This document shows positions 25,401 through 34,355 of a stretch of 64,000 bases of DNA, in pieces. Under the pieces are notes generated by a model, which saw nothing but the letters and a program-made list of their open reading frames with translations, was not told where the DNA came from and searched no databases. Numbering within the stretch: the first letter of the stretch is position 1; every line of letters begins with the position of its first letter. Source of the DNA: Liolophura sinensis (Eukaryota; Mollusca; Polyplacophora; Chitonida; Chitonidae); the NCBI RefSeq assembly GCF_032854445.1, contig NC_088295.1, positions 64,029,249 through 64,093,248 on the forward strand. The letters are read 5' to 3'. The position numbers were made by a program, and so were the translations under genes.

Positions 25401-26588
25401 TAGGTCCAGTTTGAAAGGACCTTTAATCCACAAACCACATATAAATTATTAGTAAATCTATGATTAAGTTTGACAGAAAATAATGATGTTATCTTGATCA
25501 GTTTTGGGAGTACATGTACTAGTATCATGTAATATACATTTCCATTTCTGTATGAACCGTATTCGGAAATGTTCTTTTTTAAATTTAAAACCTCTACACT
25601 TTAAAAAAAAAAAAAAAGTACTAATTTGATCAGTTATGAGATCTGGTCATGAACAGATGTGGTTCACAAATTTAGGGTCATGCTGCTATTAAATCATGTT
25701 CACAAAGCGAAAACTTTTTGTGACAAACACATTGCAAATGGAGGATATGGCGCCAGCAAAACCAATTTCTGTCATATACAGGCCAGGATTACATCTGGAA
25801 AGATGATTTAGTACGAAGAGTTTGCGAAATGCTGCGTCTGTGATGGGTTTTATCGGGTGAGGAAACAAAGCCCCTTGATTCCAGTTTTTCATCACTTTAT
25901 GAAGCTAGTGATATGGAAATAATTTGAATATTTGAAAGGTGTCCAACTTGAGAAGCATTGTGGATGAGGGTGAATGACCAAGGGCCACGGTGGAAAAAGG
26001 CAGGGGGCTCATCTCATCCCATTATCCACACATGCGGGATGTAGGACAAGGGCTTAACAAAGATCCTCCTGCAATAAGAGCACAACCGTCTTGTTTGGTA
26101 AAAGCAAATAAATCCATTCCTGTGTTCGGTGAACCAATCAATAAGAAGGAATCTTGCAAGCCCTGATCACACAAACCTTGGACTTACCAAACGCCTTGAG
26201 CACGAGATAAAGTGTCTTCAAGTCTGCCCTCACTTCTCTAACGCAAACACTCTTTGGAAGCCACTCTGATATGGACATATTTTCAAACCCTATCAGCAAC
26301 ACATGTGGACGTACTTATCCACAATTCAGCGCTACCCAAAAGTCACACTGAACAGCCTAACCTTGTTATCCCTAGTCATGGCTAAAATTCAATCATTTTA
26401 ATATTCACGGCAAACATGAGCTAGAAGGACAGCGCAAACAGGGACTGCTGTCTGGCTACAAATATAATTTTCAAGCTGTGGGCATGTTTAATGGCAGTGG
26501 TTTGCGTAATGCTAACAGTCTCACCTGATTCAATGGAGGTCACCATCGCAAGACAGATGATAATCAGTATCCATGGCGATGCTGTCAT
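11751..26588 (-). CDS. Two-CUB-domain single-pass membrane protein, 7 coding exons
   Basis: Spliced gene: coding parts 26588-26525, 24218-24041, 18250-18060, 16817-16653, 15208-15070, 14050-13974 and 12262-11751 (1326 nt, 441 aa plus stop). All six introns are GT-AG and every junction keeps frame (phases 1,2,1,1,2,1). Residues 1 to about 21 form a signal peptide. CUB1 (about 23-144) has four cysteines (C23, C52, C82, C105) and the usual calcium-ligand positions E74, D85 and D127. CUB2 (about 148-267) has C148, C175, C204 and C227, but S207 stands where the second acidic ligand is expected. A helix at about 276-298 followed by YYYKKRK gives type I topology. The tail has LPPPPP at 316-321 and ends IAEI. 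CUB domains bind proteins, often through calcium, so a receptor, co-receptor or channel-auxiliary role at the cell surface is likely. Neto proteins are the nearest known architecture, but their LDLa repeat is absent. Domain content is sure; orthology is not. Confidence 0.9.
12598..12692 (-). mobile_element. Second SINE-like family, fragment
   Basis: AGGTTGAGGAAACCAGAGTG, then CCTTCATCAGGTAGAC, matching the body of the family whose internal segment is amplified at 1100-1605. Confidence 0.6.
13245..13300 (-). mobile_element. SINE tail/body fragment
   Basis: ACATATTTCACTTATGAG followed by AATGGGTGAAGAAAACAAGT, the tail-proximal part of the second SINE-like family in minus orientation. Confidence 0.5.
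13385..13449. repeat. (TA)n microsatellite
   Basis: About 65 bp of near-perfect TA dinucleotides with one phase slip near 13420. The frame reading Ile-Tyr repeats over it is not a gene. Confidence 0.98.
13974..14050 (-). CDS. Coding exon 6: end of CUB2
   Basis: The acceptor is ATCGTTAAAG and the donor is GTAGGT from 13973. The exon encodes residues 247-271: FVSDDEGHQRNSFKLIWTQV, matching the last two CUB strands (F-x-S-D ... G/S-F-K-L-x-W), then TLAED. The junction with exon 5 restores an arginine codon (AG|G). The exon ends in phase 1, which fits exon 7 directly. Confidence 0.9.
14051..15069 (-). other. Intron 5 of the CUB gene
   Basis: Phase 2 intron of about 1.0 kb, AT-rich. A small hairpin (TTGCAATCAATTGCAA, near 14395-14411) is the only structure noticed. 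Confidence 0.85.
15070..15208 (-). CDS. Coding exon 5: middle of CUB2
   Basis: The acceptor is TCTCTCACAG and the donor is GTAATG from 15069. The exon encodes residues 201-245: GGKCVGSRVELYNG, then VCGQLTS and SSRLVI. Canonical CUB domains have C-x-Y-D-x-V-x-V-Y; here the sequence is C-V-G-S-R-V-E-L-Y, so the acidic residue is replaced by serine. The exon enters in phase 1 and leaves in phase 2. Confidence 0.9.
15322..16420. repeat. Minisatellite B, about 20 copies of a 55-bp unit
   Basis: The unit contains AACTAAATGTGAACAGCTCA, TGATAACTACAGTACC and CTCCAAACAGAATC. About 20 copies lie in intron 4. Two main variants alternate (CATAATGATAACTAC and CATGATGATTACTAC), and unit length toggles between 54 and 55 bp through AGAATAAAAC, AGAACAAAAC and AGAATCAAAAC. 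Long minus-strand frames across it come from the periodicity. Confidence 0.97.
16421..16652 (-). other. Left-over part of intron 4
   Basis: Unique AT-rich intron sequence between minisatellite B and the exon 4 donor. Confidence 0.7.
16653..16817 (-). CDS. Coding exon 4: first half of CUB2
   Basis: The acceptor is AAGTCTACAG ending at 16818. The exon encodes residues 146-199: RGCGPSQLDGVSGAITSPV, then VECVYLLKR and HLLLHFVDADLG, the front half of a second, more divergent CUB domain. The donor is ambiguous: AAA|GTAGGA at 16653/16652 (preferred) adds YKS before GGKC, while CTGG|GTTACA at 16662/16661 would drop three residues. Both keep phase 1. Confidence 0.85.
16860..16925. repeat. Third dispersed family, fragment
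   Basis: GAATGAGTGATTATGGCTTG followed by CTGCAATACCCTAAGCACAT and CGTGGCCAT. It resembles the copy at 18322-18380 (GAATGATTATGGCTTAACGC, then GGCAATATCTCAGCCATATG). Similar short repeats are common in marine invertebrate DNA, from memory. Confidence 0.5.
17397..17410. repeat. Poly(C) run
   Basis: Fourteen C residues; the transcribed (minus) strand copy is G-rich. Confidence 0.97.
18060..18250 (-). CDS. Coding exon 3: second half of CUB1
   Basis: The acceptor is TGTATTACAG and the donor is GTGAGTGAC from 18059. The exon encodes residues 82-144: CVYDHINVYSLD, then FCGSSPPDP and VQFISDYTKSMKGFLGNYEF. The C-x-Y-D, F-C-G and SDxxxxxxGF patterns are diagnostic of a CUB domain and complete it with D85 and D127. 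The exon ends in phase 1. Intron 2, to its right, is about 5.8 kb and holds three minisatellites. Confidence 0.93.
18322..18380. repeat. Third dispersed family, copy
   Basis: GAATGAATGATTATGGCTTA, ACGCCACATCGGCAATATCT and CAGCCATATGGTGGCGAG, a compact element also seen diverged at 16860-16925. Confidence 0.6.
18600..19245. repeat. Minisatellite C, about 22 copies of a 29-30-bp unit
   Basis: The unit reads CTCACTTGAATGCTATA then AGCCAAAGACGC, with variants (TATGCCAAAGATGCTT, CAACAAGCAAAAGA). Small blocks of units recur, suggesting duplication of several units at once. Confidence 0.95.
19785..19890 (-). mobile_element. Second SINE-like family, fragment
   Basis: AGGAGGAAACCACCAACATT, GGCATGTTACTGACAAAC, CCCACATGTGATGCAGAG and ACAAGTGGTCTCCACAC. 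It shares its distal motif, the inverse of the one in 58290-58408, with other copies. Confidence 0.65.
20460..21020. repeat. Minisatellite D, about 12 copies of a 46-bp unit
   Basis: The unit reads ATGTAAGTTCCAGTGC, then GCAGGACTTTCAATATGACA, then GCTTACTCA. Runs of similar variants suggest recent multi-unit duplication (for example 20570-20700 against 20700-20830). Confidence 0.96.
22220..22745. repeat. Minisatellite E, about 11 copies of a 46-bp unit
   Basis: The unit reads CTCTGGGGTACTGTGTGG, then GTCACAACTGCACAGATC, then AAGAT. The middle copies near 22380-22510 are almost identical and the outer ones are diverged, as expected if growth is central. Confidence 0.95.
23382..23437. repeat. 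Short direct repeat, three copies
   Basis: GTCTGTCTAAAAACTAA and the variant GTCTGTCTAAGAGAAG, spaced about 22 bp. Confidence 0.85.
24041..24218 (-). CDS. Coding exon 2: first half of CUB1
   Basis: The acceptor is TTTTACAG at 24226-24219 and the donor is GTAAGG from 24040. The exon encodes residues 23-80, including GTFSSPNFPAPYP, the typical opening of a CUB domain, then C52 in ANCHYVF and the strand QISFSFFELEE with the first acidic calcium-ligand position. It begins in phase 1 and ends in phase 2, just before the third cysteine. Confidence 0.93.
24219..26524 (-). other. Intron 1 of the CUB gene
   Basis: Phase 1 intron of about 2.3 kb. A second-family SINE remnant with TTGGTACCTGACAAACC lies at about 24600-24690, a TCAA-rich run at 25246-25273 and an A run near 25603-25617. 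No exon was recognised. Confidence 0.85.
24600..24690 (-). mobile_element. Second SINE-like family, remnant
   Basis: CCACTGACCTTCGCTTGGTA followed by CCTGACAAACCTCCTGAC matches the unit amplified at 1100-1605. Confidence 0.5.
26525..26588 (-). CDS. Coding exon 1: start codon and signal peptide
   Basis: The start ATG is at 26588-26586 with a favourable A at -3 (GACCATGA). It encodes MTASPWILIIICLAMVTS, a short N-region followed by a hydrophobic core, a classical signal peptide. The exon ends after one base of a codon at 26525, followed by the donor GTGAGA. The 5' UTR runs on to the right; its start is not visible. A possible 3' splice site lies upstream (TTTCAG then TTACAG, around 26670-26690), so the true first exon could be further away. 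Confidence 0.88.
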
Positions 26589-27437
26589 GGTCACGTCCCA
26601 GCCTGCCTCACACTTCCTCTCATCCTGGGCGAGCTTACACCGACTTCACAAACCAGCACAAAAATATCTGTAACGCTGAAATCGGATGGTAATAAATGGC
26701 TTTGGAGAAACCCCTGACAAACAAACTTCAAAGCTGTTTGAAGGCAAATTAAGGCAACCCAAGTTAAAGAGTACACGTCGGGTGGTATAGCTACCAACAC
26801 AAATTTGTGTACATAAAAAGCTTTGAAAAGCTAAATATGGAAAACCTCACCTCTCTGTCTCTTTGAGAGTGTAATCTAAGCTGTCTTAAACAAATGAAGT
26901 ATCTGTCCTCAAGTCACTGGAGCCAGGGTTAAATATACACACAGACAAACAGGAAAACAATGGCACATGTGTGAGGGTGGAAAGGAATTAGCTGACGATA
27001 AAAAATCCCACGTTGATCGACCTTATGCTCTTTTGAGGTTTAACAAGGAAACTCAGTAGAATATCACACAGAGGGAGGGTACATGATTACTAAGTGGATG
27101 GACAGAATGAACCTATAAGAGTACATAAGCTGTTGATGTGAGTAACATACAAATACTCCGTCAAACGTGCTGTTGGTAAAATGTGGGCAGACCCCGATCA
27201 CTTCAAACTCAGGCGATTAAATTTCCTATCATAATGATGACAACTGGAAATGAAATGTTGGCAGATCATTAGTCTGCCGTGACAGTTGTCAAGGTTTGAT
27301 TCACCACAGCGTTCAATACTCAATTAACTCCACTGTCATATCCTACTACTTCATCATTATGGCAGCAAGTACTGCTCTCACTGGCAGGGGTATTTTAATC
27401 TGAAGACAATCTTCCACACAAGAAAATTATACCGCTT
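26589..27437 (-). promoter_or_regulatory. 5' UTR/upstream region of the CUB gene
   Basis: Directly upstream of the start codon. I see no clear TATA box or start site. The part at about 27170-27370 is non-repetitive and element-like, with TGACAGTTGTCA at 27280-27291, an inverted TGACA/TGTCA pair of the kind bound by TALE homeodomain proteins (Meis/TGIF). Whether transcription starts here or much further right is open. Confidence 0.3.
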
Positions 27438-27454
27438 AAAGGACATGCGATGTA
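27438..27454. repeat. Left target-site duplication
   Basis: AAAGGACATGCGATGTA, perfect match to 27657-27673. Confidence 0.93.
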
Positions 27455-27656
27455 TTTATTTCTTTGATTGGTGTTTTACGCCGTACTCAAGAATATTTCA
27501 CTTATATGACTGCTGCCAGCATTATGGTGGGTGGAAACCTGGCAGAGCCCGGGGGAAACCCACGACCATCTGCAGGTTGCTGCCAGGCCTTCCCAGGTAC
27601 AGCCCGAGAGTAAACCAGCATAAGTTGGACTTGAATTCACAGCGACTGCATTGGTG
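27455..27656 (-). mobile_element. 5'-truncated SINE with 17-bp target-site duplication
   Basis: The minus strand runs from inside the tRNA-like head through CCAGCAGCAACCTGCAGATG-type body to GAATATTC..GAGTACGGCG and CACCAATCAAAG. It is bounded by the direct repeat AAAGGACATGCGATGTA at 27438-27454 and 27657-27673. The head is cut short at its 3' part, as expected from incomplete reverse transcription. Confidence 0.95.
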
Positions 27657-27673
27657 AAAGGACATGCGATGTA
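27657..27673. repeat. Right target-site duplication
   Basis: AAAGGACATGCGATGTA, perfect match to 27438-27454. Confidence 0.93.
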
Positions 27674-28039
27674 GTTTATATACATACACAGGCCAGTAAA
27701 AATAGTTCACATTTTCATTAAAACTGTTTCAAACCCTGCCATAACAATATTGAAATAATAATGAAAATATAAGTAACTCAGATACACATACACATATGTT
27801 TGGTTCTTCAACCCTGTTTTCAGTATGCTTTATAATGCTTGGATGGCTAACCTAGCAAAACTGAAACCAATTCAAAAACTTACTGGAAGATACATGCAAA
27901 TTTTACCACAAGCAAACTTTGCAGAAATATTCAGAATCGCTCTTTGTGATGCCATCTGTCATTACAAATTATGGGAAGAGATACCATATCAAAAGCAAAC
28001 TTGATATAGACAGAACAAGCTGAAACAGTGTAATTACAG

Positions 28040-28118
28040 TCATGTTTATGGGTGAAAGAAACCAGATTGAACCATTTTCACTGGCTGGGTACCTGAAAAA
28101 CCTCCTGAATTAAAGCTA
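28040..28118 (-). mobile_element. Second SINE-like family, fragment
   Basis: TTTATGGGTGAAAGAAACCA, TTTTCACTGGCTGGGTACCT and GAAAAACCTCCTGAATTAA. Confidence 0.6.
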
Positions 28119-30870
28119 CATGTACAGTTTCAGGTCATATAATCTACCTCCATCTGTTGGGGCCCAGTTCCCAATACTCTATTTCATAATTTACAGCCAC
28201 GAATAATCCAATTCTTCAATTATGCACACCTCTCTTTTATTGTTTAAACAGTAGGCGTAAAGTGCAATATGAGAAGTGAAGGTATGTGTGTTTGATTTGG
28301 CTATTACACTTTAATATGCATTTAAGTTTTTATTCAAGGTATATATGACCCAGGTTTACAGTATTTGAAAATCACAGCCCCCTATTACACTTTTTCCCCC
28401 CTAAATTATACCGTTTTGCATTACAGTTTTCCCAATTGTGTGCACACTGGCCCTTTCTCCAAATTAGTGAACTATGCAATGAGCTAAACCAGAGAGATTC
28501 AAACTTGCGATGTACCCCAGTGGTCAGGAATGCACTGCTGGGGTGAAAACAAACCAACTGAACAAGTGATGAAGGGACCCAAACCAATATACGTCCCTTA
28601 CAGTACTCAGGGCATTTACCTACAAAATACCCCACCGATTGTTTACCAGACTTCAGATTTCTCTCTGGTACAAAATTACTCCAAGGCTTAGTCCAGGAAA
28701 ACATGATGGTTACTGAACCAGACAGTATACCCCATGTGATGACATATAAAAATCAAGGTACCTATTTCCAAGTGGAGATTGGTCAATTTAGCACATGAAA
28801 AAGACATTTCACTGATACCTAATCCATTGGCCCTAAAGCGTATGTCCTAGATAATGGCTGTGTATACATGGCTTAGGGTTGCCAACATAAAAACTTGTCA
28901 GCCAGATCACTTCCAAGGCCTTGTTCGCTTTCTGCGTTTAAATCTGAAAAGGGCAGTTCCTCCTGCACTGCCAGAAAGTAATTGAGCCGTAAGTGGGAAG
29001 CAATCCATTCACCCCATCTTCTGCCAGATCTCAGTTCAATATCAATGCAAATCCATAAACTACATCAAACACATTGAGGGAAGTCAAAACGTAAAGAGCA
29101 AATTGGTAACAAGGACAGCAAAGCAAACATAATAATCTAATGCAATGATGATTGAGTCAAACAGGGGACTAGCTGTTTTGCTCGAAGAGGGAGACGTTAC
29201 CTCATGTCCACAGACAATGGGGACAAAGATTGGATTGGAAGCCCAGTGTAATGGAATGCTTACTGGAAATGACATACGAGTCTGTAAACCATAAGTCATG
29301 CTTCAAACCTGTGATTTCTTAGAGCTTGGCCTACCATTACAGCCACTGATGTAAAATGTAGGCTTTGACACAGACACAGAAATTATCTGTGAAAAAAAAA
29401 GTCTACGCAGTTCTGTTCAAAAGAGAAGCAATCCATTGTACATGTATAGCTTTTATGTTTCCACAGTAGATCCCAGACTCTGTGCTGGAGCTATCCTGAG
29501 CTACATGTAGTTAGCTAAAATCAATCAAGGGTGTTCAGTTTTTATTGGGTTCTTGTCTCCATATGGGTCTACCTGACTGTAAGGAGAAAATCAGCAATTA
29601 CAGTTACACACGAATAAAAATAACCAGTTTTTTTTTTTAGGTAGCAGAAGCAAAAGGACAAATTACCATATTCCGACAGAAATTAATGTGATCTTCATGC
29701 TAGGACTATAAACTGATGCAATCAATACAGGCTGTTTGGCTTTATACTCTACTTGTACACCCTTGACACTTGCACCCTCAACCTGTACACGTCCACATCC
29801 ACATAATCCACCTGGATCCATCCACGGCAGTCTCCAGAGAGAGATTGGCCGCAGTGTTCAGCTGTCAAGAAAAGCGGCGACCACATCGTGCAATGATGTA
29901 GAAAAACTATTAATATTACCCAAAGTTATTTACCAAAGGCGTCATGATTTCTGTTTGGCGCACTTGATATTAGCTGTTTTATTTGTACAATATCCCGCAC
30001 ATGAAATCCTCCAACACATAAAGACAAAGCAAAAGACGGGACTGAACATGAGCTGGAGATTATCAGAGCTTCGCCTAACAAAGGGCAGAACGATTGACTC
30101 AGCCTGACAACTGAGTCTGCAGTTTTTTATTTGCTCAGCATCATTTAGGATTGTTGTCACAGAATGCACTTTCACTTGTTAAGCCAGCTGTAAGCTGCTG
30201 ACAATATTTCATTTACTTATTTTACTGGTATTTTACATCTTATGTTCATAATACACATAGTTTTACTCACACATTAGTAATCACATTTGTAGGAAGAAAG
30301 AACTGAGTTGAGCCCATAAAAAACAATTGCTATCCCTTGGAGCTTGAATCGGGACACCCACAAAAAAGTCTAAGAAAAGTAGACATACTGAAAAGCGCTC
30401 TGCCGGATTTGGAGACATGCATTTTATATTAATCACAAGAGGTGAACAGCCAAAATTTCACTCATGACCTCTGAAAGGAGGTCAAAGGACACTGCCATTG
30501 AATCCTGCCTAATCGGGTAGGGATGACCCCTACAATAAAGTTTCACTGCTTTTGTCTCAGTATAATTTCTAAGATATATATTGTTAACATGCCAAATATT
30601 AAATCTGACCAAAGAAGGTATGTCAAAAGATCAATTACTTGAGCTGACCACAATGAAAATACAGGCTAGGGGCTAGAACTAGTGACTCTTGCCTCAGGAC
30701 ACGGGTCATTTGCGCCAACAACACTCTTAAAATAGGAAATATATTTCCCTAAGAAATCCCTGTGTCATGTTTAATTGAAATTTTGGAGATAATATGCTAC
30801 CAACCCAAACATGAATTGTAACCACAAGAAAGTAAGTCAAAGGTTAGTCAAATATTTTTTGACAATATTC
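28119..30870. other. Non-coding, nothing firm
   Basis: AT-rich sequence with scattered short open frames (for example 28372-28704 and 29736-30107) that lack domains and splice partners. Confidence 0.45.
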
Positions 30871-30879
30871 ATTTCGACA

Positions 30880-31022
30880 GGTTTCCTGATGATCCAAGCG
30901 TGGCAAATCAAGTTAACCCCAATTTTATATTGACACATGAATCCGTTCTCAAGATATTAGGGTATCGGACGGACAGACGTACATGACCATGACAACAGCC
31001 TTCACAGCTAAGGTAATAAGAA
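30880..31022. repeat. Possible dispersed-repeat end
   Basis: TTCCTGATGATCCAAGCG, TTCTCAAGATATTAGGGTAT and GGACGGACAGACGTACATGA, then AAGGTAATAAG. This resembles from memory a class of dispersed repeat with a GGACGGACGGACG motif and a GTAATAAG end in molluscan DNA. There is no second copy in the window, so confidence is low. Confidence 0.3.
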
Positions 31023-33990
31023 ATCAATGATTATCAACCCGTACACTCCCCTACTCACTGATAGTGCATCACTTCCAGATAGGTTGTGTTCACGTATATC
31101 ATACAGTTCATAATAGGCCAGGCAAATTATACCATCTAAACATTATCAACAGAACATAAATCTATGGAAAATCAAAACCTTGCAGAAAAAAACTTCACAG
31201 TGCACAGTTCTCCATACACTTTGCACAAATAAGAAAAGTTTCAGAATAGCAAATGCTACATGAGCAAAATGTGATAAAAGCCTCGTAAAGTAGGTTTTAC
31301 TGTTAAAACATTCCACAAAAAATGTATGATTTCTCAAAGCAGCTCGAATGTTCTTGCAGAAGTACATGTAACTGCAGCCATACCAGACCTAAAAAAAACC
31401 CCATACATACATGTATCAATCATTCTGGTATCACAAAAAGGACAATTTCTCAAAATATCCCACACATGGGATACCTTTTTACCACACTGTATAGTCACCT
31501 GAGTTAGAGCTGGGCTTACCATTAATTGTTCACAATGAACATCTTTACATAAACAGTTTTCCCATAACACACCATAACACAAAGGCAGGAATGAACAAAA
31601 CACTACAAATCTTCTAATAGAAGATTTTTATAATAATAAAGCCATATTAGTCAAATTAATGATATGAAAATGGCTGCTAACTTTGCCAATATAATCAGAT
31701 TAAAACGTGACAGGAATAAAATCATCACTTACAGGTGTGTGTACAAGTATATAAAACATGAAGTACAAACACATATCAGCCAAACATTCGTGCCTGGTTT
31801 AATACATTTGATGCTTTTTTACAGAACAATGCTGCATTATTCATTCCTTTCTTACATAATGTTCCTGGAAACTCACAGTCTCCCACTGCCACAATTCCTT
31901 ACAATAAGTCACTTGATGCTCTTACTTCACTATAGCCAGGATGTCTCATGCTGTTTGCAAACGTACATGACAGAAGAACATCGCAGCGTTCCTGAAGCGT
32001 ATCAAAATGAATCAATACACAGGAATGGCATATAGACTCATCCAGAGGCAAGTTCCTTATCATGTTTCAACAGATTTACATATAAAGTCACATGCATTCT
32101 TGGTAATGGGGGATTGGGGCGTACGGAGGTGTGCGACTCCCAACCATGCAACCACTTACACAAGTTGTCTGCTCAAGCCTGGTCTTGGACTGTGATGGAA
32201 TTTTAGAATTTTTGTCCTTCTTGTTTGTGCTGGTAATCTTACATGCATGTTTGTAAAACACCTTGTCTTTCATTTCTATTATGACATGGGAGTGTGTACA
32301 TCACATGTGTTTAGCTTGCCAAAGGTCAGTGGTTTTTTCCACAGGCATTCCTGTTTCCTCTACTTACATGTACAGAATGGACCACCACCGTATATAAAGT
32401 AAAAATAATTGAGCATTGTGATAAACAGGTCTGAAATATATTGTAAATATTTTGTGTAACAGAGAGTGATTGATCGTAGACATGAAAGCTGAATGTAGAT
32501 CAACACATCATGGTTACTGAAAATTGGACAACAAAATCATAAACTATGTCGTAACTCTAAACAAAAGTCAATACAATGATAGACATATATGCTGAGGCTT
32601 ACCAATATTATTGCTTAAGTGTCCAAATTTGACAGATTCTTCTGACCATATTCATGTACAGGTAAATAAACCTGCTTCCTGATTTCATGTTCATTATGAT
32701 ACATTCACATATAACATTTCACCACTGAAAGCAATAAAATATTTAGCAGTTTGCGCATATGTAACATATGTATAAGCCCTATATATCCATCAATACAAAA
32801 GAGCATGAACAAATGTGCACAAAAATCCATGAATACAAGTACATTTACAGGTATTCACAAACAAAAATCTATTTATCTATGCATTAAAACACACACCTTG
32901 TGTACATACAAGCACATTTGTCAAAACATGAGAAGTATGTTCAGAATGTGTGTGTCAAATAATCTGTAACGCAGATTCCCAAATTACCGCCCTAATGGAA
33001 TGTGATTTAATAAGAGTTTGAGCTCTTGTAGCTACAGTGTTGTCTGCATTGCCATCTGCCCAGCCTAAGCAGTTGGCTGGCATTTGTCCTCATGACTTAG
33101 ATCAAGAGCAGCTATGCTAATCTTGCAAATGTTTTAGAGGGCTTTGTCAAATCTGACAAACCACTTTCTCTGATGAGTATCTAACGGCTATCCAAGTGTT
33201 GAGGCACATTGTAATAAAATTAAACAACAGATTACAAGCAGCGACAGAGAAAAATGAAAAAAAGAGATAGGTCCGTGTGACATGGAACTACCACATGCCT
33301 GTTTCCAGTCTGTGATGTACACACCAAAATCATATCCTTTATTGTTTTGTGAAAATCTGCACCAAATGGTAGCTTGAAAAGTCACCATCTGGGAAATGGA
33401 TGAACAGGAACTCTAATATGTTAGCGAATTAAATTTTCTCACATATTTTGCAGAAGCAATGATATTGTACATATTCAACAATTGTTGCCTTTAATTCTCC
33501 AAATGCCTTCTACATTAAATTAACAAAATAAAACATGAACAATGCCCAGCTTCAAAACAATACATCACTACATTTTACAGAGTTGAAAAGACCTTTCATA
33601 AAGACCCAAAAGCCAAATAACATGTTTTCATCATATTTTCCCAAACTGAACCATGTCAGAGGGCATTTATGTCCTATCAAAACATGGAGGGATATGCCCA
33701 ACACTTGTTCCTTGACACCACTAGACAATCACCAATGCTGGAATATTTTAACCATATACACATCTTATCCAAAGATATGTTTATGGTCCACTCAGAACCA
33801 TTTTGCTTGCACTAAAGAATTCCAGATCTCTATTAAATGTACTACATGTATCTGACCATTAAAAGCTTTACATAATATTTATGCATTTGACACGTCATAC
33901 AGTACATAATCTCTTTTCTCCTCTTGACATGTATGTTATATACAGTTTTCCATGTTTCATATCTACAGCTGTATTTGTTTATCAATACAT
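31023..33990. other. Non-coding, nothing recognised
   Basis: AT-rich sequence; open frames such as 31664-32035 and 33535-33855 look like random frames rich in Ile, Lys, Asn and His. Confidence 0.45.
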
Positions 33991-33994
33991 TCTC

Positions 33995-34355
33995 CCACTG
34001 TGCTTATAGAAGACAAAATCATTATCATCATAATCATCAAATGCTCAGACTACTAGGACCGACTCAAAGACGATGAATTAAAGAGGATTGCCGGCAACAG
34101 ATGGGACATTGTACATCTCTCAATGAGCGGTCCAGGCAGTACCATCTGGTCACCATCAGATACCACTGATGAGGTCACCTGCTGAACTGATGGCGAATCA
34201 CCATGATAACATCATTCACCAAACTGAATTGAGAGATCACAAACCTGTTCCAGACTGGTGTCACCACTGAATATTCATAAGCCTGACCAAGAATTCACTT
34301 AAAGCAGGCAGCGCAATGTCAGTCTGCGCTGAAAGGTGCTTGAAATGAAGATCTA
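33995..34355. promoter_or_regulatory. Conserved-element candidate
   Basis: Non-repetitive, balanced composition with several CAnnTG boxes (CAGATG, CATCTG, CACCTG) and ATCATCATAATCAT motifs. No frame or splice support. Inferred only. Confidence 0.22.
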
